Shown piece after piece: positions 1-8,249 of a stretch of DNA of 64,000 nt. The notes beneath the pieces were generated by a model. It searched no databases. It was given only the letters and a program-made list of their open reading frames with translations, and was not told the origin of the DNA. Source of the stretch: Leptospiraceae bacterium (GTDB lineage Bacteria; Spirochaetota; Leptospiria; Leptospirales; Leptospiraceae). Position 1 is the stretch's first letter. Every line of letters starts with the position of its first letter. The DNA is taken from positions 767,001 through 831,000 of the forward strand of contig JACKPC010000002.1 of the NCBI GenBank assembly GCA_024233835.1, written 5' to 3'. The position numbers and the translations under genes were made by a program.

Positions 1-220
1 TATCTCTGAAGTCTTGCATGTCCAATTCAAAAAAAGCTTTTAGCATCATCAGGTTGATCGTTTTTCCAAAACGTCGGGGACGGGTAATCAAACTGACTTT
101 TGAGCCTGAATCCAATATTTCCTGGATAAACAGGCTTTTATCTACATAATAAAATCCCTCTTCTATAATTTCTTCGAAGTTGCTATTCCCAATAGGAATT
201 TTTTTGAATTTTCTCGCCAT
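1..220 (-). CDS. AAA-ATPase-like / PD-(D/E)XK nuclease family protein, 5' part only
   Basis: Translating the minus strand from the ATG at 220 gives about 73 residues that run off the window start. They match the N-terminus of the AAA-ATPase-like family (PF09820), whose members usually carry a PD-(D/E)XK nuclease domain at the C-terminus. The visible pattern is an 'IPIGNSNFEEI' opening, then 'YYVDKSLFI', then 'LITRPRRFGKTINL', the family's variant P-loop with Arg-Arg before Phe-Gly-Lys-Thr. The ribosome site is weak. The role of these proteins is not established; many genomes hold dozens of copies, so it may be a dispersed multicopy family. The nuclease half lies outside the window. Confidence 0.75.
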   Translation of the reverse strand, partial: MARKFKKIPIGNSNFEEIIEEGFYYVDKSLFIQEILDSGSKVSLITRPRRFGKTINLMMLKAFFELDMQDFRD

Positions 221-432
221 GCTACTTCATTTTTGGGAAATAAATGTATTTGTCCAGTTATTTTTAATTCAAGAAACTACTTAATAACAGGATCTCAATA
301 TCCTTCCAAAACTGGGAAATGGGAATCATCAATCAAGCATAAAATACCCACATTGTTTTTTAATATCATTTTACAAATTCGGGAAAGTATCTTTCTGAAA
401 AAATCCTTCCCTTCTACTTTCCTAAAATTTCT

Positions 433-1512
433 CTAATGCCGCTTCAAGTATTCCTTTAATTTCTCATGTAGCACTTGCATCTCTTCCTGGATACCTATGG
501 AAATTCTTAAATATTTGGAAGTAGTTCCCTCACTAAAATAGCGAATTAGAATATTCTGTTCCTTTAAATAAAGAAATAGCTCTTCCGCCGTAAAACCTTT
601 AGGTGGCATTACAAAAAGAAAATTCGCATCACTCGGAATAACTGTAAAACCCAGGTCTTCCAGACATTTTCTTGAAGTTTCACGGGTCTTTAAAACTTTT
701 CTTCGGCAAAGAAAAAAATACTCCCTGTCCCTTACTGCTTCGCAGGCTATCGCCTGTTCCAGCATCCCGAGATTATAAGAATCCTTTATCTTCTTCAAAA
801 GTGTTATATTCTCTTTGGTAGAAACAAGGTAGCCCACCCGAAGACCCGCAAGAGAATAGGACTTAGAGAAAGTTCTGGATACAACGAGATTCTCTAAGTG
901 TGTAGCTTCGCGAATCAGACTGGAATCTTCCGGTGCAAAGTCAATATAAGCTTCATCGCAAAGAACCATACCCGGAAAACTTTTCACCAGTTCTATAAGT
1001 TCTTCTTTCTTTTCTAATATACCAGTAGGAGCATTGGGACTGGCAAAGGTCATAAATTTGCCCTTACGTTTTTTAAGTTCAGAAAAGGGAAGATGCAAAT
1101 TTTCTAAAAGAGGAACTTTTTCTATTTCAATTTTATTCATCTGTATATCCGCCAGTACAGGATACAGAGAATATGTAGGGTATGGCATAATCAGCTTATC
1201 TTTTTTTTCTAATATAGCTTTAAATAATATAGCAAGTCCCTCATCCGAACCATTGGTAACAAGTATATTTTCAGGAGAAATTTCTTCCACCTCAGCAATA
1301 CTTTCTCTTAATAGTTTTCCATCGGGCGAAGGATATTTCCGCAAATGACCTTCCCATAGGATATTCTCTCCGGCCTCCAGTATCCAGGGAGAAGGAGGAT
1401 AAGGGTTTTCATTCGTATTTAATTTAATTACCTGTGATTCACCGGAGGGTTGCTCCCCCGGCACATAGGCTTTCAAATCATATAAGGCTTTATTAAATAA
1501 GAAATTACTCAT
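433..1512 (-). CDS. hisC: Histidinol-phosphate aminotransferase (HisC-like)
   Basis: Fold-type I PLP aminotransferase of 359 residues, the usual HisC length. It would convert imidazole-acetol phosphate and glutamate to histidinol phosphate in histidine synthesis in the cytosol. Visible features are the N-terminal 'LNTNENPYPPSP' substrate strap, 'TNGSDEGL', 'FASPNAPTG', 'LCDEAYIDF', and the PLP lysine near residue 217 in 'SRTFSKSYSLAGLRVGY', followed by 'FLFV' and 'LRISIG' near the C-terminus. Its ATG overlaps the leuA stop in an ATGA arrangement, so translation is probably coupled. Pairing with leuA rather than with other his genes is a little odd; a related aromatic aminotransferase role cannot be excluded. 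Confidence 0.85.
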   Translation of the reverse strand: MSNFLFNKALYDLKAYVPGEQPSGESQVIKLNTNENPYPPSPWILEAGENILWEGHLRKYPSPDGKLLRESIAEVEEISPENILVTNGSDEGLAILFKAILEKKDKLIMPYPTYSLYPVLADIQMNKIEIEKVPLLENLHLPFSELKKRKGKFMTFASPNAPTGILEKKEELIELVKSFPGMVLCDEAYIDFAPEDSSLIREATHLENLVVSRTFSKSYSLAGLRVGYLVSTKENITLLKKIKDSYNLGMLEQAIACEAVRDREYFFLCRRKVLKTRETSRKCLEDLGFTVIPSDANFLFVMPPKGFTAEELFLYLKEQNILIRYFSEGTTSKYLRISIGIQEEMQVLHEKLKEYLKRH

Positions 1513-3032
1513 AGACGATTTAGAGCATCAATATAAGAGTTAGCGGTTGCCTGTATTATATCCGTAGAACTCCCCTTCCCTACAACCCGCACATCTCCTT
1601 CGATAACCGTAACGGAAGCTTCTGAAAGTGCGTCGGTTCCTTCTGTTACCGGAGAAATCACAAGCTTGGCTAAGACAGGTCTTTTGCCGGTGGCTTTCTC
1701 AATCGCTCTAAAAACAGCATCTACAGGTCCATTTCCGGTGGAAGACTCTTCTAATAATTCTTCATTTTCACCGATCCTGAGTTTAATCGTAGCCGTGGGA
1801 ACCGTATTACTTCCGGTGCTTACATGATAGTATTCCAAGGAAAACTTGCTCTTAGATGATTTAGTTGACTGCATGGTAAATAAGGCTATCAGGTCTTCAT
1901 CGAAGACTTCTTTCTTCTTGTCAGCTATTTCTAAAAACCTCTGATAGGCACGGTCGAGTTCTTCCTGACCCGGATTAAAACCAAGACGAACAATTCTATC
2001 TTTAAAACCTGCTCTGCCGGAATGTCTTCCGAGTACCATACGATTGGATTCAAGTCCTATAGACTGAGGTGTCATGATTTCATAGGTTTCCCTATTTTTG
2101 ATTACTCCATCCTGATGAATCCCCGACTCATGGGCAAAAGCATTCGCTCCCACAATAGCCTTATTGGGTTGCACTACCATACCGGTAATAGTTCTAACCA
2201 GATAGGAACCGCGATAAATCTGGCTTGTGTCTATATTCGTAGAAATTCCATAAAAATCTTTACGGGTGCGAAGAGCCATTACAACTTCTTCCATTGCTGT
2301 ATTCCCGGCTCTCTCTCCGATCCCGTTAATTGTGCACTCAATTTGTCTTGCTCCGTTCTTCACAGCTGAAATCGAGTTAGCTGTAGCCAGACCAAGGTCA
2401 TTATGACAATGAGCAGAAAAGATAACTCTATCGGCTCCTCTCACATTCTTAATCAGGTAATCAAACATAGCTCCGTAATTCTCTGGAGTAGAATAACCTA
2501 CAGTATCCGGAACATTGATGGTGGTGGCACCGGCATCAATCACCGCTTCACAAACCTCACGTAAAAATTCCCATTCGGAGCGGGTTCCATCTTCCGGGGA
2601 AAACTCCACATCCTCTACGTATTCTCTGGCCATTTTTACAGCTTCGACAGCCATTTTGATTACTTCTTTAGGTTCTTTCCCCAGTTTGAACTTCATGTGG
2701 ATAGGAGATGTAGCCAGAAAAGTATGGATACGCTTATATTTCGCCGGTTTTAAAGCTTCATAGGCAGCCTGAATATCTTCTCGCTTCGCCCTGGCAAGAG
2801 CTGCAATAATGGGGCCTTCCACCTCCCTCGCAACACGATTTACAGCCTTGAATTGTACCGGTGAGGAAATCGGAAAGCCGGCTTCGATTACATCCACTTT
2901 TAGTCTGACAAGATGATGGGCTACTTCGAGCTTTTCGTCTTCGCTCATCGCTGCCCCCGGGCATTGCTCACCGTCTCTCAGTGTCGTATCAAAAATTCGA
3001 ACATGGCTTATTTCCTTGTTTGTAGAATCCAT
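1509..3032 (-). CDS. leuA: 2-isopropylmalate synthase
   Basis: First step of leucine synthesis: acetyl-CoA plus 2-oxoisovalerate to 2-isopropylmalate. At 507 residues it has the bacterial LeuA layout: a TIM-barrel HMGL-like catalytic domain (about residues 10-280) with 'FDTTLRDGEQ', 'EAGFPISSP' and the metal-binding 'HCHNDLGLATANS', then 'GIGERAGNTAMEEVVMAL', a linker with 'HESGIHQDG', and a C-terminal regulatory domain (about 370-507) that normally binds leucine. A strong AAGGAAGGAT ribosome site precedes the ATG at 3032. The close homologue citramalate synthase (CimA) uses pyruvate and is common in leptospires; the length and N-terminus fit LeuA better, but substrate choice is inferred. Confidence 0.88.
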   Translation of the reverse strand: MDSTNKEISHVRIFDTTLRDGEQCPGAAMSEDEKLEVAHHLVRLKVDVIEAGFPISSPVQFKAVNRVAREVEGPIIAALARAKREDIQAAYEALKPAKYKRIHTFLATSPIHMKFKLGKEPKEVIKMAVEAVKMAREYVEDVEFSPEDGTRSEWEFLREVCEAVIDAGATTINVPDTVGYSTPENYGAMFDYLIKNVRGADRVIFSAHCHNDLGLATANSISAVKNGARQIECTINGIGERAGNTAMEEVVMALRTRKDFYGISTNIDTSQIYRGSYLVRTITGMVVQPNKAIVGANAFAHESGIHQDGVIKNRETYEIMTPQSIGLESNRMVLGRHSGRAGFKDRIVRLGFNPGQEELDRAYQRFLEIADKKKEVFDEDLIALFTMQSTKSSKSKFSLEYYHVSTGSNTVPTATIKLRIGENEELLEESSTGNGPVDAVFRAIEKATGKRPVLAKLVISPVTEGTDALSEASVTVIEGDVRVVGKGSSTDIIQATANSYIDALNRL

Positions 3033-3139
3033 TTATCCTTCCTTAATCGTAAACCTGCATCTTACAGGGAGTATATTTTTCAGGATTCAGAAGTAGGTGC
3101 AGGAATCAATCAGTTTTTAGGAAGAAAAAATACTTCCTT

Positions 3140-3865
3140 TTAATTCATGGATTCGCGAAGCTTGACTAAATACTCAGAACTCCCCTCCTCTATTCCTACT
3201 GTACTGAGTGTATACTGTCCGTAACTTCCTCCATCACAGGAAACTTTTTGTAATACCGGAATTTTTCCTTTGAGAATAAGCTTCCAATATGAATCGTTTC
3301 GAATATACATTTCTTCTAATTTTTGACAGGAGTCTACTTCAATTATTTCCGCTACACATTCCAGAAAATCTTCATCCACGGAATATTCAAATACTTTCAA
3401 ATTTGATTTTACACCGATACATAAACGTCCAAGGGAATTGTGTTCTTCGTCACACCAATTGCAATCATAAATATACAGCCTTTCGAGTGCTGAGTCTAAA
3501 TCCACTCCTATTTGAACTTTCGCTTTACCTGCAATCCATAGTTCATTCAGAGTCAATTCACTTAATTTAGGATGAGCAAAAATAGAATCGTTAATATCAC
3601 ATCTCTTTAATTCTAAGTTTTTTAAATTAGGACAATATTCTAAAAAGTTAAAGTTTTTTAAATCATGGTTATAAGGATGAGAAGGAAATAATAATTCAAG
3701 TTTTAAACTATGTAAAGACGCCCCATAAGTTTTTAAAGCTTCGCAAATTATCCTAATCAGGTCATGAGATACTTTGACAGCAGAAAGCTGAATACTCCCT
3801 GCCTCTACTGTTTTTAAAAGTTCCAATTCTTTGAGATTGTCTTCACGAATTTCAAGCACTTGCAT
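3140..3865 (-). CDS. Leucine-rich-repeat-like protein of unknown function
   Basis: 241-residue cytosolic protein with no signal peptide. It has irregular leucine-rich segments such as 'LHSLKLELLF', 'CPNLKNLELKRCDIN' and 'HPKLSELTLNELWI', spaced as in degenerate LRR proteins (compare STM4015-like families). No enzyme motif is visible. Its ATG lies inside a 28-bp direct repeat (3856-3883) and overlaps the 3' end of the HNH gene by 14 bp. An identical repeat sits 2.8 kb upstream at the 3' end of the DUF6892-like gene. I infer it once followed that gene directly, before the HNH/ATPase pair came between them. Possible roles are immunity or regulatory partner; this is not shown by sequence. Confidence 0.6.
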   Translation of the reverse strand: MQVLEIREDNLKELELLKTVEAGSIQLSAVKVSHDLIRIICEALKTYGASLHSLKLELLFPSHPYNHDLKNFNFLEYCPNLKNLELKRCDINDSIFAHPKLSELTLNELWIAGKAKVQIGVDLDSALERLYIYDCNWCDEEHNSLGRLCIGVKSNLKVFEYSVDEDFLECVAEIIEVDSCQKLEEMYIRNDSYWKLILKGKIPVLQKVSCDGGSYGQYTLSTVGIEEGSSEYLVKLRESMN

Positions 3866-4787
3866 AATTTTTCTTTTCTTTATTGTATAAACCTAGTACA
3901 TATTCTAATAACTTACAAATATCCTCATTCTCCAAAGTGTTTGCTATTGGTCGAAACAAAATATCTTTAATATTTCTCCATATACATAAGCTGGTCAAAG
4001 TAAACTCCTCGCTTTCCTGAAATTGCGCTTCTAAAAACTCGAAGAATACAAAAAAAGATAATCTTAAACTTGAGTCCAAATTTTCAAAATATTTTTCTTC
4101 TTTCAAATATCTTAGCACCTGTTTTTTTAATTGTAATTCTAATTTTTCTATAATTTTTCTTCTTCGATATATAAGCATATCTCGATTTAATTGAATCAGT
4201 TCAATCGTCTGATTTGCTCTTTGATAATAATATTCATTTTCATCTATTTTTACCTGAGGAATCATTTTACCGGTATTCGTGATACATAAAAAATTCTCAG
4301 GATCATCAATTTCCGGATGAAGAAAATATGGTTTTTCATCCAATAAATAAGGATGATCTGCTTTCATTGTATCCATGTCCAGGTCTCCATCAGGTAAGAA
4401 TATGGGTTCTCTTACTCTACATTTTTGCTTCTCAGAAGTTAATGTTCGTTCAGGAACTCCTATAGGAAATCTTTCACCTTTGGCATTATTACACTTCAAA
4501 CAAACAGGTATAAGATTACTCCATTCATAACCCAACCAATAGTAACTATAGCCTCCACTTTTAGGCCGATAGTGTTCAACAGTAAAACTATAGTCACTCA
4601 AAAAGCACTCACAATAAGCACATTTACTTTGATATAAATCTTTTAGTTTTGATTTGGTAGCAGTATTATATATTCTTCCATCGAATTGATGTTGACTTTT
4701 TTTTTCCAATAAGTTTATTTTTCTTTCTTTAAACCCTCTACTTAAAGCCTCCGGTGGAGAATGAAAATCTTTATAAATTCTTCTCAT
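3852..4787 (-). CDS. HNH endonuclease, PtuB-like partner of AAA ATPase
   Basis: 311-residue protein with a clear McrA-type HNH domain. Seen: zinc cysteines C56-x2-C59 and C96-x2-C99, the catalytic E71-H72 in 'FTVEHYRPKSGG', N91 in 'WSNLIPVC' and N100-x2-K103 after the second knuckle. The N-terminal 'CAYCE' style and the helical C-terminal half resemble the HNH proteins paired with ATPases in Septu (PtuB) and in retron Ec78-type systems (TIGR02646). It starts 6 bp after the ATPase stop, so the two are an operon. The last residues and stop are encoded by the 28-bp repeat and by the start of the LRR gene, suggesting the original 3' end was replaced at a junction. Nuclease activity is inferred. 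Confidence 0.8.
   Translation of the reverse strand: MRRIYKDFHSPPEALSRGFKERKINLLEKKSQHQFDGRIYNTATKSKLKDLYQSKCAYCECFLSDYSFTVEHYRPKSGGYSYYWLGYEWSNLIPVCLKCNNAKGERFPIGVPERTLTSEKQKCRVREPIFLPDGDLDMDTMKADHPYLLDEKPYFLHPEIDDPENFLCITNTGKMIPQVKIDENEYYYQRANQTIELIQLNRDMLIYRRRKIIEKLELQLKKQVLRYLKEEKYFENLDSSLRLSFFVFFEFLEAQFQESEEFTLTSLCIWRNIKDILFRPIANTLENEDICKLLEYVLGLYNKEKKNYASA
3856..3883. repeat. 28-bp direct repeat, copy 1 (left boundary of HNH/ATPase cassette)
   Basis: Perfect match to 6649-6676, same orientation, repeat-to-repeat distance 2793 bp. It contains the LRR gene's ATG and encodes the last residues of the HNH protein. The unit between the copies holds only the ATPase and HNH genes, with no transposase. 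Confidence 0.9.
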
Positions 4788-4793
4788 TTTTCT

Positions 4794-6560
4794 TTATTCA
4801 TTAGAAAATTTAAAATGCTTGGCCAGTGTACGAAGCTCTTCATCAATTTTCTTTTTTTCTGTGATACTCGAATATGAATCGGAAGTTTCTATTGGAAAAT
4901 TTGGTTCATGTGTAATTGGAAATAAATTTTCCAAATCAAAAATTGGTGATGTTAAAATGGAGTTTGGTAAAAGATTTTTAATTTCCTTTTCAATTTCTTC
5001 CAATCGATTGACCACAATTCCTTTTTCTGTTGTTCTATCTACACTTAATATAACAGAACCCTCAGGAGCTCCCAATAAAGGTATTGGACTATGTGTAGAT
5101 GCTATGAATTGAACATTCGGAAAAACATGTGATAATAATCCGGGAAGTTCTTTCTGCCATTTAGGATGAAGGTGTAAATCAAATTCATCAATAATGACAA
5201 TACCAAATAATTTTTTGGCTGAGACCGTTGATGTATAACTCCCTTCATCAGATGCACTGCTTTCGTATGAATTATGAATTTTTAGTAAAGCATCAGATAA
5301 CCTTAAATAAATATCTCCAGCAATAGCGATAATACTTTTGATACCGGAAGCTAAATCATTAAATTCAACAGGAGTAAAAGTAGTATTTCCATTTTTTTGT
5401 GTCTTCGCTTTTTCGTAATATAATATTTTTCTCTGTTTTTTATCTAACTCAATTTTCTCTAAAGAAGGAATTAGCTTTATCAACATATTGCAGAGTTCCA
5501 TAAACTTTGCAGGAGAATCATAATAAGATATAAGCAGTTCTGATTCTATATTCTTTAAGACGCCATCTGTATGAAATAGATTATAAGTAGCTGTACTATT
5601 TTCAGCTTGTTTCTTGTGACTATCCCTTGCCTGTATTTCTAAGCGAGAAGGACCGTATGCAGCATGAGAAATTATAGATCGAAAAAACAAAGGAAACTTG
5701 TAATTATTCTTTATTCTAATTTTCAAATGATTACTAAATTCTTTAGTATAGTCTATTATAATCTCCGGTTCTTTATCTCTAGGAGTAATGATGTCTTCTT
5801 CATCTCCGTAGAGTCCAATAGATAAAGCTTTCAGAAAACATGTTTTACCATATCCATTCTCACCCGTTATGAAAATCCAAGAAGGACTTCCCGGAAGCTT
5901 TGTTAAGTTTGTTTCTCGAATACCTTGATACTTCTTTATTTGAAAACTATTTAAATAAATTTTTTCTGTTTTCTGAGTATTTTTAATTACACTTATATAC
6001 TTTAATGAGTCTTGAAACTTTCCTTCCGGAATAATTGTTATAGGTAAAGAAGAATCATTCGTTTCTGATATATAATAATTTTCTTGTTTTAAAAACTGCA
6101 AAAATACTTCAATAGCCTCAGGAAGTCCCTTCTTATAATCTTTTTCAATAGGATATAAAGTAATCCATTTTGAGGGCTGCATCTTAAAATATTTATCATT
6201 TACACGTTCCAGTATATTAGAAAAACTTCGAATGGCACGATTCCAGAATTCTAAATCACTTGTTTCCTGACAAATACTAATCTGCCATTTTCCTGAAATA
6301 TTAATATCAAATTTTAAATTATTCGAATCAAAACCTGATTGGGCATTTTTAGTAAAATATAGATTTACCCAACCCCATTCAGGATGATCATAAAACCATC
6401 TCCCTTCTTTCAGTGCAGCATCACCTTGCGGTCGAAATAAGAATCCAGGTTTTTCTTGATTTTTATATTGGCTTCTAAAGCTTATTAAGAAAGATAAGAG
6501 TTCTTCATGAAGGCTTATTAATTCTAAATACCGTTTTTCTTCTTCTATATACACAATCAA
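4794..6560 (-). CDS. AAA ATPase, PtuA-like, with extra N-terminal region
   Basis: 588-residue ABC/SMC-type AAA ATPase (AAA_21/OLD-like). Walker A 'GENGYGKT' is near residue 232, Walker B 'VVIIDEFDLHLHPKWQ' near 455, followed by 'FIASTHSPIPLL', the switch histidine region. The ATPase fold begins only near residue 205 ('IYLNSFQIKKYQGI'); the roughly 200 residues before it match nothing I recognise, and typical PtuA proteins start close to their ATPase core. No OLD-type TOPRIM domain is evident. The start is unsure: no in-frame ATG exists between the stop at 6624 and residue 125, so TTG at 6560 or GTG at 6554 must serve, with poor ribosome sites. With the downstream HNH gene it forms a Septu-like defence candidate. 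Confidence 0.75.
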   Translation of the reverse strand: MIVYIEEEKRYLELISLHEELLSFLISFRSQYKNQEKPGFLFRPQGDAALKEGRWFYDHPEWGWVNLYFTKNAQSGFDSNNLKFDINISGKWQISICQETSDLEFWNRAIRSFSNILERVNDKYFKMQPSKWITLYPIEKDYKKGLPEAIEVFLQFLKQENYYISETNDSSLPITIIPEGKFQDSLKYISVIKNTQKTEKIYLNSFQIKKYQGIRETNLTKLPGSPSWIFITGENGYGKTCFLKALSIGLYGDEEDIITPRDKEPEIIIDYTKEFSNHLKIRIKNNYKFPLFFRSIISHAAYGPSRLEIQARDSHKKQAENSTATYNLFHTDGVLKNIESELLISYYDSPAKFMELCNMLIKLIPSLEKIELDKKQRKILYYEKAKTQKNGNTTFTPVEFNDLASGIKSIIAIAGDIYLRLSDALLKIHNSYESSASDEGSYTSTVSAKKLFGIVIIDEFDLHLHPKWQKELPGLLSHVFPNVQFIASTHSPIPLLGAPEGSVILSVDRTTEKGIVVNRLEEIEKEIKNLLPNSILTSPIFDLENLFPITHEPNFPIETSDSYSSITEKKKIDEELRTLAKHFKFSNE

Positions 6561-6583
6561 TAACGTAAAAGTAAAAGTTTTTT

Positions 6584-6658
6584 CTATAAATAAAAAATAT
6601 TCCTTAAGTTCGTCGATCTTTTTTTATTTTTCAAGCTTTTATTTATTGGCACTTGCAT
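6584..6658 (-). pseudogene. 24-codon open frame starting in the repeat copy; possible 5' scar of the LRR gene
   Basis: The second copy of the 28-bp repeat carries the same ATG-CAA-GTG codons that begin the LRR gene at 3865. The frame diverges right after the repeat and stops at 6584, 24 bp before the proposed ATPase start. It is either a scar left by insertion of the ATPase/HNH segment or, less likely, a short leader peptide. No product is expected. Confidence 0.35.
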
Positions 6659-6676
6659 AATTTTTCTTTTCTTTAT
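6649..6676. repeat. 28-bp direct repeat, copy 2 (right boundary of HNH/ATPase cassette)
   Basis: Identical over 28 bases to 3856-3883; begins GCACTTGCATAA and ends TTCTTTAT on the plus strand, with mismatches on both sides. It covers the stop codon of the DUF6892-like gene (6673-6675). Confidence 0.9.
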
Positions 6677-7092
6677 AGAAACTCAGCTTCGATATTTTTC
6701 TCTCGAAATTTTTCTAAAATGGACTCATCTTCATCATAAAAAACCGTTACCCTTTTTAAATTCGGAACAAGCTTACAATCCTCAACAGACTTAATATTAA
6801 ATACATCGTCCTCGCCATCCCAGTAAGGAATAATATTCATATAAACATCATCACCGCCATCCTGACTTAAACGTTCAATCTTTTGCAGAAGCTCAGCCGA
6901 GAGCTGTAGATTTTTGAAGTATTCCAGAGCTTCAGGAATTATATCATAGCCTTCTTCATCTGTATCAATTTTTCTCTTTTTGTAGGACTCTGCAAATTCA
7001 AAAATATCAAATTTAGGTTCTAAAAGTTCCTGCACATACATAAGTTCATTAATAACAGCGAGTTTAAAATTTATATCCTTAAAATCTTCCAT
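6673..7092 (-). CDS. DUF6892-like small acidic protein
   Basis: 139-residue acidic cytosolic protein. 'INFKLAVINELMY', 'EPKFDIFEFAE', 'IPEALEYFKNL', 'GGDDVYMNIIPYWDGEDD' and 'LVPNLKRVTVFYDED' follow the pattern I recall for the DUF6892 family, whose members often sit beside LRR proteins or polymorphic-toxin immunity genes. GGAG lies just before the ATG at 7092. Its stop is inside the 28-bp repeat. Removing the segment between the repeats would place the LRR gene's ATG only about 13 bp downstream, a normal operon spacing. Function unknown; family naming is from memory of motifs. Confidence 0.65.
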   Translation of the reverse strand: MEDFKDINFKLAVINELMYVQELLEPKFDIFEFAESYKKRKIDTDEEGYDIIPEALEYFKNLQLSAELLQKIERLSQDGGDDVYMNIIPYWDGEDDVFNIKSVEDCKLVPNLKRVTVFYDEDESILEKFREKNIEAEFL

Positions 7093-7238
7093 TATACACT
7101 CCGTTTGCTGTCATCGCCCCAGTGAAAAAATCAGGCAATCATTTTTTACAGCTCCCAAATAAGTTTGGACTATTTTCCTTTATAAAAAAGGTATATCCCT
7201 ACCCGATAGAAAAACGACTGTTATTTTAAGGACAAACC

Positions 7239-8159
7239 ATGAATCCTACTCATAAAATCATACCTCACCTGTGGTTCGATAAAGAAGCTATTGAGGCTGC
7301 CAGGTTTTATATTTCTTTATTTCCAAATTCAGGAATTAAGAACATAACTAGCCTGCAAGAAATTCCAAGCCCTTCCGGAAATTCAGATATAGTTTCCTTT
7401 GAACTCAATGCCTCCCCGTTTATGGCGATAAACGCCGGTCCCATTTTTCAGTTTAATCCCCTAATTTCGTTTATCGTAAACTATGATCCTTCTATAGACC
7501 CCGATGCAAAAGAGAATCTCAAAAAAACCTGGGAAAAACTTTTTCCAGATGGTAAAGTCATGATGCCGCTGCAACAGTATCCATTTAGCGAGCTCTACGG
7601 ATGGATACAGGACAAATACGGAATCTCCTGGCAATTCATTTTATCCAGGCCGGATGGGGAAAAACGCCCCTTTATTACCCCCTCTCTTCTATTTACAGAA
7701 AAAGTTTGCGGAAAAGCAGAAGAAGCTGTAGATTTCTACCTCTCCCTTTTTTCGAACTCTTCTCGAGGAATTACCGCTCGCTACCCCAAAGACTCCCTAC
7801 CCGACCAAGAAGGAGACATTATGTTCAGTGATTTCAAAATCAACGATACTTTTCTCGCTGCGGCAGATAGTGCACAGGTACATGGCTTTACTTTTAGTGA
7901 AGCCATCTCTTTTATCATCAAATGCGATACTCAGGAAGAAATCGACTATTTCTGGGATAAACTTTCTGCAGTTCCGGAAGCTGAACAATGCGGCTGGTTA
8001 AAGGATAAATATGGAATCTCCTGGCAAATCACCCCTTCGGTTATGAGCGAGATGATGAAAACCGGCTCCAGAGAGCAGATAAACCGGGTCACAAAAGCTT
8101 TTCTGCCTATGAAAAAGTTTGAGATAAAAAAATTAGAGGATGCTTTCCGAGCTGACTAA
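7239..8159 (+). CDS. VOC-family protein with two PhnB-like domains
   Basis: 306 residues in two similar halves, each a PhnB/3-demethylubiquinone methyltransferase-like VOC domain (PF06983). The first starts 'KIIPHLWFDKEAIEAARFYISLFPNS', the second 'PSLLFTEKVCGKAEEAVDFYLSLF'; both end with the same 'CGWLKDKYGISWQ'-type motif ('GWIQDKYGISWQF' in the first). Such proteins are cytosolic and of uncertain substrate; despite the old family name they are not known to be methyltransferases. AAGGA lies upstream of the ATG. It stands alone between divergent and co-oriented neighbours, with no clear operon partner. Confidence 0.85.
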   Translation: MNPTHKIIPHLWFDKEAIEAARFYISLFPNSGIKNITSLQEIPSPSGNSDIVSFELNASPFMAINAGPIFQFNPLISFIVNYDPSIDPDAKENLKKTWEKLFPDGKVMMPLQQYPFSELYGWIQDKYGISWQFILSRPDGEKRPFITPSLLFTEKVCGKAEEAVDFYLSLFSNSSRGITARYPKDSLPDQEGDIMFSDFKINDTFLAAADSAQVHGFTFSEAISFIIKCDTQEEIDYFWDKLSAVPEAEQCGWLKDKYGISWQITPSVMSEMMKTGSREQINRVTKAFLPMKKFEIKKLEDAFRAD

Positions 8160-8249
8160 TGAGAATTTTTAGAGACTCAGTTCGAAAGCCTTAGTCTTTT
8201 CCTGAAATAAACCGATATATGGAGTAATCTTTACATTTGGGAACTGGCA

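Noticed and set aside
233..436. 67-residue plus-strand open frame between the AAA-like gene and hisC
   Set aside because: No family match, no clear ribosome site, biased amino acid content of an AT-rich gap; likely chance.
3852..7092. Possible retron (reverse transcriptase plus ATPase/HNH effector)
   Set aside because: No reverse transcriptase gene and no obvious msr/msd structure nearby, so only the Septu-like effector pair is supported.
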